Origin: Litorisediminicola beolgyonensis
GTDB taxonomy: Bacteria > Pseudomonadota > Alphaproteobacteria > Rhodobacterales > Rhodobacteraceae
Reading direction: 5' to 3'
Assembly (NCBI RefSeq): GCF_042679605.1
Contig: NZ_JBHTMU010000023.1
Coordinates: forward strand, 1-63,972
Length of the DNA: 63,972 bases
Shown here: piece by piece, positions 15,693-23,916 of the stretch
Position numbering within the stretch: position 1 is the stretch's first letter
Layout of the letters: each line of letters starts with the position of its first letter
Notes under the pieces: model-generated
Seen by the model: only the letters and a program-made list of their open reading frames with translations
What the model was told of the DNA's origin: nothing
Database searches by the model: none
Position numbers and translations under genes: made by a program

Positions 15693-16702
15693 GCGGCGGC
15701 TCCCGTGTCGAGTGTGGCGCCGGAAAGGCCCGTCGCGTCGCGCAGGACGGAGACCAGCATGCGCTGCGCCAGAGGCACCTTGAAGGCATTGGTTTCATGG
15801 GTGATCGCGTCGGCCATCAGCGCCTCGCCCGCCTTGCGGAAAAGCGCGTCCGAGGGCTCCTGACCGGCGAGGATCTCCTCGACCGCGGGGTCGCGCCAGG
15901 GCCGGGGCGCAAGACCGCCGAAGGCCAGCTGGGCGCGGTCGATGCGCCCGTCCTCGTGCCGGGTGAGCACCAGCGCGGTCGAGACCAGCGCGAAGGCGTA
16001 GGAGGCCCGGTCGCGCACCTTGCGATAGGTCTGGATGCTCTGTGCGACAGGCGCGGGCAGGATCACGGCAGTGATGATGTCGCCGGGCTCGAGCGAGGTC
16101 TCGCGCTCGGGATTGCCGGAGGGCAGCTCGTAAAGGTCGTCCAGCCCGACGCGGCGAATGCCCTGAGGGCCGCGGATCTCCACTTGGGCATCCAGAGAGC
16201 GCAGGGCCACGGCCATGTCGGAGGGATGCGCGGCGATGCACTCGGGCGAGGTGCCGAGCACCGCGCACATCCGGGCCGCTCCGCCGATGGCGCCGCAGCC
16301 CGAGCCGGGCGCGCGCTTGTTGCAGGGCATGGCCGGGTCGTAAAAATACGGGCAGCGGCAGCGCTGCAAAAGATTGCCGCCGGTCGTGGCCTTGTTGCGG
16401 ATCTGGCCCGACGCGCCGCCGAGGATCGCCCGGGACAGGACCGGGTAATCGGCGCGGATGCGCGGATCGGCGGCGAGGACCGAGTTCGAGACCAGCGCAC
16501 CGATGCGCAGGCCGTCGCCCTCGTCCACGATCTCGGACAGGCCGGGCAGGCGGGTGATGTCCACCACCGCGTCCGGGGCCATGACCTCGAGCTTCATGAG
16601 ATCGATGAGATTGGTGCCGCCGCCGATGATCGTGGCGCCCTGGGCGGCGGCGTCGATGGCGGCGTCGAGCGTGTCGGCGCGGGTGTAATCGAAGGGTTTC
16701 AT
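15689..16702 (-). CDS. Molybdenum hydroxylase FAD-binding subunit (PaoB-like)
   Basis: This 337-residue subunit carries FAD between the iron-sulfur and molybdenum subunits. The FAD-binding TIIGGGTNLIDLM is at about residues 31-43 and NKATTGGNLLQ near 108. A Cys-rich insert follows (QRCRCPYFYD, MPCNKR, GSGCGA). Similar cysteines in E. coli PaoB bind an extra [4Fe-4S] cluster, which this protein probably shares. The ATG at 16702 is chosen because it overlaps the upstream stop (ATGA) and starts the family's MKPFDYTRA segment. The frame extends further upstream, but only inside the previous gene. Confidence 0.88.
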   Translation of the reverse strand: MKPFDYTRADTLDAAIDAAAQGATIIGGGTNLIDLMKLEVMAPDAVVDITRLPGLSEIVDEGDGLRIGALVSNSVLAADPRIRADYPVLSRAILGGASGQIRNKATTGGNLLQRCRCPYFYDPAMPCNKRAPGSGCGAIGGAARMCAVLGTSPECIAAHPSDMAVALRSLDAQVEIRGPQGIRRVGLDDLYELPSGNPERETSLEPGDIITAVILPAPVAQSIQTYRKVRDRASYAFALVSTALVLTRHEDGRIDRAQLAFGGLAPRPWRDPAVEEILAGQEPSDALFRKAGEALMADAITHETNAFKVPLAQRMLVSVLRDATGLSGATLDTGAAA

Positions 16703-17202
16703 CCGCGCTCTGCCTCCTTGGCGATGGCCTGTCGGATGCCGGGATAGGCCGAGCATCGGCAGAGATTGCCGGACATCCGTTCGGCGATCTCCTCGTCCGT
16801 CAGCTGGCCCATATCCGCGAGCGAAGGCGAGACATAGGAGGGCCAGCCGGCCTTGGCCTCTTCGATCATGGCGGTGGCCGACACGATCTGTCCCGGCGTG
16901 CAGTAGCCGCACTGGAAGCCGTCGCATTCGACGAAATCCTGCTGCAGGCGGGCGAGCTTCTCGGGGGTGCCGATGCCTTCGATCGTGGTGATCTCGTCAT
17001 CGTCATGCATCACCGCGAGGCTCAGGCAGGAGTTCACCCGCTGGCCGTTGACCATCACCGTGCAGGCGCCGCACTGGCCGTGGTCGCAGCCTTTCTTGGT
17101 TCCGGTGAGGCCAAGCCGGTCGCGGAGCGCGTCGAGCAAGGTGACACGATGGTCGAGATCGAGCGTCTTCGGCGATCCGTTGACGGTGAAGCTGAGTTTC
17201 AT
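16699..17202 (-). CDS. Molybdenum hydroxylase [2Fe-2S] subunit (PaoA-like)
   Basis: This 167-residue protein has two [2Fe-2S] cluster motifs: the plant-ferredoxin-like GCDHGQCGACTV with a following NSCLSL, and the C-terminal FQCGYCTPGQI with GNLCRCSAY. It is the first gene of the operon FeS-FAD-Moco. The start at 17202 matches family members (MKLSFTVNGSPK), and a GAGAGG site lies upstream. E. coli PaoA is exported by a Tat signal. This protein has no twin-Arg leader, so the enzyme is predicted to be cytoplasmic. The region from 17203 to 17352, between this and the next gene, shows no further feature I can support. Confidence 0.9.
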   Translation of the reverse strand: MKLSFTVNGSPKTLDLDHRVTLLDALRDRLGLTGTKKGCDHGQCGACTVMVNGQRVNSCLSLAVMHDDDEITTIEGIGTPEKLARLQQDFVECDGFQCGYCTPGQIVSATAMIEEAKAGWPSYVSPSLADMGQLTDEEIAERMSGNLCRCSAYPGIRQAIAKEAERG

Positions 17203-17352
17203 GGCGCCTCTCGGTAAGCATGTGGGGTGAGCCGGGGAGGTCCCGGAGGTCTCAGGCCAACGCCCCCGGAGCGGCACGGTTCCGCCCAACCGCAGGCTGG
17301 CGTTGCGGCAGCCGGGACCCTAAGAGGGACCGAGCGGCAGACGGAGGGCGGA

Positions 17353-17829
17353 ATGGATCGCAGGCGGCTTGAGATGACGGTGCTGATGACGCCGGACATG
17401 GCGAATTTCAGCGGCAAGGTGCATGGCGGCGCGCTTCTGAACCTGCTTGACCGGGTGGCGTTCTCCTGCGCCTCGCGGTTCTCGGGGCGCTACGCGGTGA
17501 CGATCTCGGTCGACCAGGTGGCTTTCAAGCAGCCGATCGAGGTGGGCGAGTTGGTGACCTTCCGCGCCAGCGTGAACCATGCCGGGCGCACCTCGATGGA
17601 GGTGGGCATCCGGGTCGAGGCCGAGAACATCCAGTCGGGGAAAGTGCGGCACACGAACTCGTGCTACTTCACCATGGTCGCCATGGGCGAGGACGGCAAA
17701 CCCGCGGAGGTGCCGGAGCTCGAAGTTCTGAGCGACGTGGATGCGCGCCGGAACCGGGCGGCGCAGACACGGCGTCGGCTGCGCAGGGAGATGGCCGAGG
17801 AGCTCGACCGGGCGCGCCGGGGCGCCTAG
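17353..17829 (+). CDS. Acyl-CoA thioesterase (hotdog fold, acyl-CoA hydrolase family)
   Basis: This 158-residue single-hotdog protein resembles YciA/acyl-CoA hydrolase enzymes that cleave acyl-CoA to free acid and CoA. The family segment NFSGKVHGGALLNLLD (about residues 17-32) holds the usual catalytic Asp region, and VAFKQPIEVGELV follows near 57. The basic C-terminal helix (RRNRAAQTRRRLRREM) is an addition beyond the core. The ATG at 17353 has a GGAGGG site upstream; the frame extends to 17227 without one. It is convergent with, and overlaps by four bases, the acyl-CoA dehydrogenase gene. Its substrate is unknown. Confidence 0.85.
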   Translation: MDRRRLEMTVLMTPDMANFSGKVHGGALLNLLDRVAFSCASRFSGRYAVTISVDQVAFKQPIEVGELVTFRASVNHAGRTSMEVGIRVEAENIQSGKVRHTNSCYFTMVAMGEDGKPAEVPELEVLSDVDARRNRAAQTRRRLRREMAEELDRARRGA

Positions 17830-19466
17830 TCGAAAAGCGCGTCGAAGGGGGCGGGGTCGGCCAGGGCCTGCGCTTCGGCGCGGGCCATCCTGGCCTCGGC
17901 GGTCGCACCCCAGACCTGCGCCAGAGCCGCGCCCTGCGCGCCGGTCGCGGCAAGGCGCGCGGCCATCTGCGCCGACAGCGCCAGCCAGCCCGCACGCAGG
18001 TAGCCATCCGCCCCGTAGAGCTGCGCGCGCGTGTCGCGTGTCTTGATCGTGTCGGAGAGCGCCTCGAGCCGTCCGATCAGCGTTTCGGCGAGGTCGGAGG
18101 CGGGCGAGGGTGGCAGAGCGGCGCGTTCGGCGGCGGCATCCTCGGCAAAGGCCTTGAGGCCCGCGCCTTCGTCTTTCAGAAGCCGTCGCATCAGGAAATC
18201 CTGTCCCTGCATGCCGGTCGTGCCCTCGTAGATCGTGATGATCCGGGCGTCGCGGAGATACCGCTCGGCGGGCCATTCGCGGGTGTAGCCCGCGCCGCTC
18301 AGGACCTGCACCGTGCCCGAGGCGGTCTCGAACGCCGTCTCGCCGCCGAATGTCTTGACGAGCGGCAGGATCCACGAGGCCTTGGCCTGCGCGCCCTCCG
18401 TTCCCCGGCGCGCGTGGTCGAAGGTCGCGGCGGCCTCGAGAACGGCAGCGGTCAGGATGGCGCTCTCGGCCTCGAGCGTGGCGACCTGGCGACGGATGTC
18501 GGGATGGGCGGTCAGGGGCAGGGGCTTGGCGTCGGGGCGTCCGCCCTGCAGTCGCTCGCCGGCGTAGCGCCGGGCCAGCGCCGCGGCGCGCAGGCTGACA
18601 CCTGCGCCCTGGCACGAGGTCTGAAGGCGCATGAGCTCGATCATCGTGAAGAGCTGGCGAAGGCCTTCGCCGGGGCCCCCGATCATCCGTGCCGGAGCCT
18701 TGTCGAAGCTCAGAACGCAGGTGGGCGAGCCGTGCAGGCCGAGCTTCTCCTCGATGCGCTCGACGGTGATCGGGGCACGGGTGCCGTCCTCGTCGCGGTC
18801 TGGGACGAGGAAGAGCGACAGGCCACGGGTGCCGTCTTCGGGCGCGCCGGTGCGGGCGAGCATGAGATGACCGATGCGGGTCGTCAGGTCATGGTCTCCA
18901 AAGGAAATCCAGCATTTGGTACCTCTTACAGTCCAATCCTCGCCTGATGGCTCAGCTTTGGTGCGGATGCGCCCGACATCCGATCCGGCGTCGGGTTCGG
19001 AGATGCAGATGGTCAACGCCCAGTCACCGGACGCCACGCGCGGCGCCCAGTCACGCGCGAGATCCGGGGCCGCTTCGGCCAGGCAATGCGCGCCCGCGCG
19101 CGACGCCCCTGCGGCCATCATGAAGGGCATGGCCGCGCCTTCGAACCCGAGGCTGGCTGCGACATGCAGCGTGGTCGGCAGACCCATGCCGCCCAGATTC
19201 TCGTCGAGATCGGCGGTCAGCCATCCGCCCTCGGCCATCAGACGCCAGGCCTCACGATGACCGTCCGGCAGGATCACGCGCCCGTTCTCCAGCCGCGCTC
19301 CTTCGGCATCGGCCGTGGCCCCGAGGGGCGCGAGGATGTCCTCGGCGAGACGGCTGGCCTCGTCGAGGATCGCGGCGCAGTCTTCCGGCTCGAGGCCCGC
19401 GTCGGCGGCCAGGCTCTGCCACGCCGGGGTCGCGAAGAGGAGCGTCAGGATCAGCGGGTCGCTCAT
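17826..19466 (-). CDS. Acyl-CoA dehydrogenase (DmdC-like large subfamily)
   Basis: This 546-residue flavoenzyme oxidises an acyl-CoA to its 2,3-enoyl form. Characteristic segments are LTICISEPDAGSDVG (about residues 151-165), WISFGDHDLTTRIGH near 187, and the C-terminal YTREWPAERYLRDARIITIYEGTTGMQ (from about 382). The length, ~150 residues beyond the short-chain type, matches the subfamily that includes methylmercaptopropionyl-CoA dehydrogenase DmdC. It starts three bases after the CoA ligase gene ends, so the two form an operon. With a feruloyl-CoA-synthase-like partner it more likely acts on phenylpropanoyl- or similar acyl-CoA. The DMSP role cannot be excluded. Confidence 0.88.
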   Translation of the reverse strand: MSDPLILTLLFATPAWQSLAADAGLEPEDCAAILDEASRLAEDILAPLGATADAEGARLENGRVILPDGHREAWRLMAEGGWLTADLDENLGGMGLPTTLHVAASLGFEGAAMPFMMAAGASRAGAHCLAEAAPDLARDWAPRVASGDWALTICISEPDAGSDVGRIRTKAEPSGEDWTVRGTKCWISFGDHDLTTRIGHLMLARTGAPEDGTRGLSLFLVPDRDEDGTRAPITVERIEEKLGLHGSPTCVLSFDKAPARMIGGPGEGLRQLFTMIELMRLQTSCQGAGVSLRAAALARRYAGERLQGGRPDAKPLPLTAHPDIRRQVATLEAESAILTAAVLEAAATFDHARRGTEGAQAKASWILPLVKTFGGETAFETASGTVQVLSGAGYTREWPAERYLRDARIITIYEGTTGMQGQDFLMRRLLKDEGAGLKAFAEDAAAERAALPPSPASDLAETLIGRLEALSDTIKTRDTRAQLYGADGYLRAGWLALSAQMAARLAATGAQGAALAQVWGATAEARMARAEAQALADPAPFDALFD

Positions 19467-19469
19467 GGC

Positions 19470-21284
19470 TCAGACCCCGATCACCGCGGGATCGTCGGAA
19501 TAGAGTTTCTCCATTAGTTCCGGACGGTTGCGCAGCACAGCGCGCTGGTTGATCGACCCCTTGTCGGTCAACTCGCCCCGCTCGAACTCCAGCGGCTCGG
19601 CTAGGAACATCATCTGCGCGACCCGGCTTGCCGATCCTGTTGCAGCGCGTGCATGGGCGTCCAGAAGCTCTTGAGCCATATCACGAATTTCCGGCGCGGC
19701 GAGAAGATCGGTGCCGCTCTTGCCGGGCGCCAGCTTGGCCATCGCGTCCCAATCCGGAACGACCAGGGCCCCAAGCGTTTCGCGCCCTTCACCCGCGATG
19801 ACAACATCGCTTGCCAAGCCCTTGAGGTCGTTTGCGAGCTTCGCTCGGAGCGCGCCCACGGCGACCCAGGTGCCCGAGGCCAGCTTGAAGTTCTCGGCCA
19901 GCCGTCCGTCGAAATAGAAGCCCTTGGACGGATCGCCCGGTTCGGCGAAACGGAAGGCGTCGCCATAGCTGTAGAAGCCCTCCTCGTCGAAGGCCTCGGA
20001 GGTCAGCTCGGGCGCGCGCCAATAGCCCGGGGTGATCGCCGGGCCCTTGACGCGGGCCTCGTATTTGTCGCCCTGCGGCACGAGCTTCAGCGTCACGCCG
20101 GGCACCGGCACGCCGAGATTGCCGGAGGCTTCCTGCCGTTCGAGCCAGGTCATCGCCAGCGGGCCGGTCTCGGTCGAGCCGAAGGCGGTGGTCAGAAGCA
20201 CGCCGCCCGGCACCGCCTGCTCGGCGACGCGGGTGAGCCGGTCCCAGATCGGCTGAGACATGCCGGCGCCCGCATACATCATGATCTTGAGGCGCTTGAA
20301 GAAGGTCTCGCGCAGGCTTTCGTCGCGCTCCATCGCATCGAGCAGCATCTGGTAGCCGAGCGGCACGTTGAAATACCAGGTCGGCGAAACCTCGGAGAGA
20401 TTGCGGATGGTTTCGTCGATGGCGCCCGGCGCGGGCTTGCCGCCGTCGATATAGAAGCTGCCGCCGTTGTAGTGCGCGAGGTTGAAGGCTTTGTTGCCGC
20501 TGGCGGTGTGGTTCCAGGGCGCCCAGTCGCAGAGAACCGGCGGCTCGTCGCGCATGAAGGCATAGCACGAGGTGGCCATCTCCATGTTCGAGCACAAGAG
20601 CCGCTGGGTCTGGATCACCGCCTTGGGCGATCCGGTCGTCCCGGAAGTGAAGAGGAATTTGGCCACCGTGTCGGGCGTGATCGCGGCATGTGCGGCCTCC
20701 ATCTCGGGCGACGGGGCGGTGTCCGCAAGCGCGTCGAAGGCGATGACCTCGCGGTCGGGCAAGGTGCCGGTGGCGGCGACGACCGGGATGTCGGCGTCGA
20801 AGACCTCGGAGATGGCGCGGGCGAATGGCCCTGCGTCCTCGACATAGATCAGGCCGGGAGTGAGCTGCCCCACGACGTCGCGGAGCTTGGCGAGATCGCC
20901 CTTGGAGAGCGCATAGGCCGGGGCGAGCGCGGCCGAGGGCACGCCGACATGCTGGGCGCCCAGCGCCATGAGACCGTGCCGGATCGAGTTGCCCGACAGG
21001 ATGAGAAGCGGCCGCTCGACCGAGAGCCCCATCTCCAGAAGGCCCGAGCCGATGCCGCGGATTTTCGCGGCGCCGGTGGCGTAGCTCATCTTGTCCCAGC
21101 CGACGCCAGCATTGCGCTCGGCCATCCAGACCTGGTCCGGCGTGGTCTCGGCCCACTGCATGAAGCGCTCGGTGATGGCACGGGGGTAGGGGCCGAGCTC
21201 GGCCTCCTGCCAGACCAGCACGGTGCCGTCGTCGCGGGTTTCGCTCAGAACGGTCGGTGTCGGGAACAGCGTGTCGGTTGGCAC
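19470..21284 (-). CDS. fcs: Feruloyl-CoA synthase-like AMP-forming acyl-CoA ligase
   Basis: This 604-residue ANL-superfamily ligase activates a carboxylic acid with ATP and CoA. It has the P-loop-like FTSGTTGSPKAVI (about residues 211-223), the adenine-binding TTAFGSTETGP near 362, and the hinge region YSYGDAFRF followed by FDGRLAENFKLASG near 440-465. The last motif and the overall length fit feruloyl-CoA synthases, which lack the usual C-terminal lysine segment of shorter ligases. The start is a GTG at 21284 with a GAGGAGGCG site upstream. It is divergent from a MarR regulator, as is common for hydroxycinnamate catabolism genes. Confidence 0.85.
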   Translation of the reverse strand: MPTDTLFPTPTVLSETRDDGTVLVWQEAELGPYPRAITERFMQWAETTPDQVWMAERNAGVGWDKMSYATGAAKIRGIGSGLLEMGLSVERPLLILSGNSIRHGLMALGAQHVGVPSAALAPAYALSKGDLAKLRDVVGQLTPGLIYVEDAGPFARAISEVFDADIPVVAATGTLPDREVIAFDALADTAPSPEMEAAHAAITPDTVAKFLFTSGTTGSPKAVIQTQRLLCSNMEMATSCYAFMRDEPPVLCDWAPWNHTASGNKAFNLAHYNGGSFYIDGGKPAPGAIDETIRNLSEVSPTWYFNVPLGYQMLLDAMERDESLRETFFKRLKIMMYAGAGMSQPIWDRLTRVAEQAVPGGVLLTTAFGSTETGPLAMTWLERQEASGNLGVPVPGVTLKLVPQGDKYEARVKGPAITPGYWRAPELTSEAFDEEGFYSYGDAFRFAEPGDPSKGFYFDGRLAENFKLASGTWVAVGALRAKLANDLKGLASDVVIAGEGRETLGALVVPDWDAMAKLAPGKSGTDLLAAPEIRDMAQELLDAHARAATGSASRVAQMMFLAEPLEFERGELTDKGSINQRAVLRNRPELMEKLYSDDPAVIGV

Positions 21285-21341
21285 GGGTGTCGCCTCCTCT
21301 TCTCCTCACTCCGGGCTGGACCCTGCCCGATTCCGCGGATA

Positions 21342-21359
21342 TTGTCTACTAGGAAACAA
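21342..21359. promoter_or_regulatory. Candidate MarR operator (imperfect palindrome TTGT-N10-ACAA)
   Basis: TTGTCTACT and AGGAAACAA (21342-21359) are inverted with 7 of 9 positions matching. The site lies in the 94-base gap between the divergent CoA ligase and MarR genes, 20 bases before the MarR start codon, where a repressor would block both promoters. Confidence 0.55.
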
Positions 21360-21378
21360 AATGGGAGGTGGCGTTTCC

Positions 21379-21831
21379 ATGACAACCGAAAGCGAGACCC
21401 TCTCGTTCGGCGTGCTCGACGGATCGCTGGGCTTCCTGTTGCGGCTGGCGCAGCTGCAGAATTTCGAGACCTATTTCGACGTGATGGGCGAAACCGGGCT
21501 GCGGCCGGGCGAAGCCACGGTGCTCGTGGTGGTCGGCGCCAATCCCGGCGTGCGCCAGGGGCATCTGTGCCGGACCCTCCGGATCAAGCGGGCGCATATG
21601 GCGAAGATGCTCAAGGCCATGGAAAGCGACGGTCTGATCGACCGCCGTGTCCCGCCCGAGGACCGGCGCGCCGCCGAGGTGCGGCTGACACAGGCGGGCG
21701 AGGCCCGCGTCGCGGAATTCTCGGACGCGCTGCGCGAGGTCGAACGCCGGGCCTTCGAACCCCTCGACGCACGCGAGGGCGCGACGCTGATTCGATTGCT
21801 GACCAAGCTCCTCCAGGGCGGTCGGAGCTGA
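21379..21831 (+). CDS. MarR-family transcriptional regulator
   Basis: This 150-residue regulator has a winged helix-turn-helix of the MarR type. The recognition region is GHLCRTLRIKRAHMAKMLKAM, about residues 57-77, and the wing contains DRRVPPEDRRAAEVRLT. It is divergent from the feruloyl-CoA-synthase-like gene. MarR repressors in this position (FerR/CouR-type) are usually relieved by the hydroxycinnamoyl-CoA product, so the same is inferred here. The ATG at 21379 is preferred because GGGAGGTGG lies just upstream; an in-frame ATG at 21361 would add six Gly-rich residues. Confidence 0.9.
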   Translation: MTTESETLSFGVLDGSLGFLLRLAQLQNFETYFDVMGETGLRPGEATVLVVVGANPGVRQGHLCRTLRIKRAHMAKMLKAMESDGLIDRRVPPEDRRAAEVRLTQAGEARVAEFSDALREVERRAFEPLDAREGATLIRLLTKLLQGGRS

Positions 21832-21849
21832 TCACGTTAGGATCTGAAT

Positions 21850-21925
21850 ATGATTCGAATCATTTGTGCAGGGAAACGCCGCGGCTAAGATCGCTGCGAT
21901 CTGGTGATTCGAATTGCGTCGAATC
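21850..21925. promoter_or_regulatory. Palindrome ATGATTCGAATCAT and cluster of four GANTC sites upstream of the secretion-like operon
   Basis: A perfect 14-base palindrome at 21850-21863 contains GATTC and GAATC. A related site, TGATTCGAATTG, is at 21905-21916, 54 bases away, and a further GAATC is at 21921-21925. GANTC is the target of the alphaproteobacterial CcrM methyltransferase, and four occur within 74 bases in front of the operon starting at 22042. They may instead be simple operator half-sites for an unknown regulator. The remainder of 21832-22041 shows no gene I can support. Confidence 0.45.
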
Positions 21926-22041
21926 GCTTGGTTTTGGCCGCGACTCACTCGCGCGGTCATTTCTTGGTTTCGCTTCGCTGCTGCTCGCTGCGACGGTTTC
22001 TTGAACAACTCGGGTCCGCATGGGCTCACAAGGTATTGTAC

Positions 22042-23916
22042 ATGACGGAATTGCGCCGCGGCCCGGACTCTGACGCCTCGCCTGACACCGCTGCTCCTCA
22101 GGTCACCTACGCGATGCTCGACCAGACGCTCTGGTCGCGCTTCCAGCAATCCGAGACGCTCGAGGCGGTGCTCGGCGCCTGGCTGGGCCTTGTCACGCGC
22201 CAGATCGACGGTCTGGCGACCGGGTTCCTGGTCACCGGGGAGATGCCCGATACCGGGCCGTTCCTGCCGATGGCCGCGTGGCCGCAGGGTAGCGACACGG
22301 CCGCGGATCTGCGCGAAAGCGCCGCCAAGGCGCTGGCCGATCGCCAGAGCGTCGTCTTCGGCGAGGGCACCGAGCGGCGGGTTCTGGCCCATCCCCTGAT
22401 CATCTTCGGGCAGCTTTTCGGGGCAGTGGCGGTCAGCGCGCCTTCCCGCGCCGCGCCCACGCCCGCGCTCTTCCGGAGGCTGCAATGGGCAGCGGGCTGG
22501 ATTGAGCTGATCCTGCGCCGCGAGCAGGAAATCAAGGACGGCGAGCTGCGCGAACGGGTCACGACCGCGTTCGACATGCTGGCCACGCTTCTGGAGCGTC
22601 CGCGTCTCGACGAGGCGGCGACCGCGCTGGTCGTGGGGCTCGCGCGCAGGCTCGATTGCGAGACGGTGAGCCTCGGGCTGTGCCGCGGCCGACGGGTCCG
22701 TGTTCAGGCGGTGTCGAACGCGGCGAGCTTCGGGCGGCGGGCATCGCTCATCCGCGAGATCGGGATCGCGATGGACGAGGCGGTGGACCAGGAGGCGGTG
22801 ATCCTCTGGCCCGAGCCCGAGGATTGGGAATTCCGTGTCTCCCGCGCCCACGCGGATCTCGCGCAATCGCACGGGGTTGGCTCGGTCCTGACCATCCCGC
22901 TCTCGGCGGGAGACGAGATCATCGGCGCGCTGATGTTCGAGCGGCGGCAGGGCGCGAGCTTCGCGCCGCAGGATGTCGAGATCTGCGACGCGGTCGCGGC
23001 CATCGCCGGGCCGATCATTGAGGATCGCCGCCAATCGAGCCGCTGGCTGCCCGGTAAGGTCAGCGACAGCATCACCCGGGGCGCCAAGGCGCTGCTTGGG
23101 CCATCGCATTTCGGCGCCAAGCTGGTGACGCTGATCCTCGCGGCGGTGATCGCGGGGCTCTGGTTCGGGCGGACCGAGTTCGAGGTGGTCGCGCCCGCGC
23201 GGCTCGAGGGGATCGTGCAGCGCTCGGTCGTGGCCCCGTTCAACGGCTATCTCGCCGCGCAGAACGCCCGGGCCGGGGACCGGGTGGCCGAGGGCGATAT
23301 ACTCGCGGTGCTGGACGAAAAGGATCTCTCGCTCGAGGAGCTGCGGCTCGGCACCGCGCTCGAGCAGCGCAACCGCGAGCTCGACCAGGCCATCGCCGAG
23401 CGCAAGCTGGCCGAGGCCAACATCATCCGCGCCCAGATCTCGCAGGCCGAGGCGCAGCTGTCGCTGGTGCGCGAGCAGCTGGCCCGGACGCGCATTCGCG
23501 CACCCTTCGACGGCTATATCGTCGAGGGCGATCTGAGCCAGCAGGTTGGCGGCGCGATCGAGCGCGGCGAGACGCTCTTCCGCATCGCGCCGCTCGACGG
23601 TTACCGGGTGGTGCTGGAAGTGCCCGAGACCGAGATCGACGAGATCGCGCCGGGGCAGACCGGGTCGCTGCGCCTGTCGGCCTTCCCGGAACTGCCGCTG
23701 ACCTACGCGCTTCAGGAAATCACGCCGCTCGCGCGCCAGAGCGACGGTCGCAACTGGTTCCGGGTCGAGGCCGAGCTTGTCGACGGCGCCGCGGCGCTCC
23801 GGCCGGGAATGGAAGGCGTGTCGCGCACCGCCATTGGCGAGCGGCGGCTGGCCTGGGTGATGTTCCATGACCTCGCCGACTGGGCGCGGCTCAAGCTCTG
23901 GGCCTGGCAGCCATGA
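22042..23916 (+). CDS. GAF-domain / membrane / HlyD-type adaptor fusion protein
   Basis: This 624-residue protein has a cytoplasmic N-terminal part with a GAF-like domain (roughly residues 175-330) and a single membrane helix (about 361-378, LVTLILAAVIAGLWFG). Its periplasmic part is of the membrane-fusion/HlyD kind: a lipoyl-like half-motif (RSVVAPFNGYLAAQNARAGD, from about 395), a coiled coil (about 430-485) and the second half (RIRAPFDGYIVEGD, from about 488), then a beta-barrel region. HlyD-type proteins bridge the inner membrane to an outer channel in export. A GAF domain on the cytosolic side suggests a ligand or partner input. The start is uncertain: 22042 has only a weak AAGG site, and the frame opens at 21904. 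The gene overlaps the next by four bases. Confidence 0.78.
   Translation: MTELRRGPDSDASPDTAAPQVTYAMLDQTLWSRFQQSETLEAVLGAWLGLVTRQIDGLATGFLVTGEMPDTGPFLPMAAWPQGSDTAADLRESAAKALADRQSVVFGEGTERRVLAHPLIIFGQLFGAVAVSAPSRAAPTPALFRRLQWAAGWIELILRREQEIKDGELRERVTTAFDMLATLLERPRLDEAATALVVGLARRLDCETVSLGLCRGRRVRVQAVSNAASFGRRASLIREIGIAMDEAVDQEAVILWPEPEDWEFRVSRAHADLAQSHGVGSVLTIPLSAGDEIIGALMFERRQGASFAPQDVEICDAVAAIAGPIIEDRRQSSRWLPGKVSDSITRGAKALLGPSHFGAKLVTLILAAVIAGLWFGRTEFEVVAPARLEGIVQRSVVAPFNGYLAAQNARAGDRVAEGDILAVLDEKDLSLEELRLGTALEQRNRELDQAIAERKLAEANIIRAQISQAEAQLSLVREQLARTRIRAPFDGYIVEGDLSQQVGGAIERGETLFRIAPLDGYRVVLEVPETEIDEIAPGQTGSLRLSAFPELPLTYALQEITPLARQSDGRNWFRVEAELVDGAAALRPGMEGVSRTAIGERRLAWVMFHDLADWARLKLWAWQP

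Noticed and set aside
12207..15863. 1,218-codon plus-strand frame across arsJ and the molybdoenzyme genes
   Set aside because: It runs out of frame with arsJ and antisense to the molybdoenzyme subunit, and its sequence is Arg/Gly/Ala/Asp low complexity with no motif.
21904..22041. N-terminal extension of the GAF-HlyD protein to a GTG at 21904
   Set aside because: The extension covers the operator-like GANTC region, has no ribosome site and no resemblance to the protein's domains. The start at 22042 is preferred, with some doubt.
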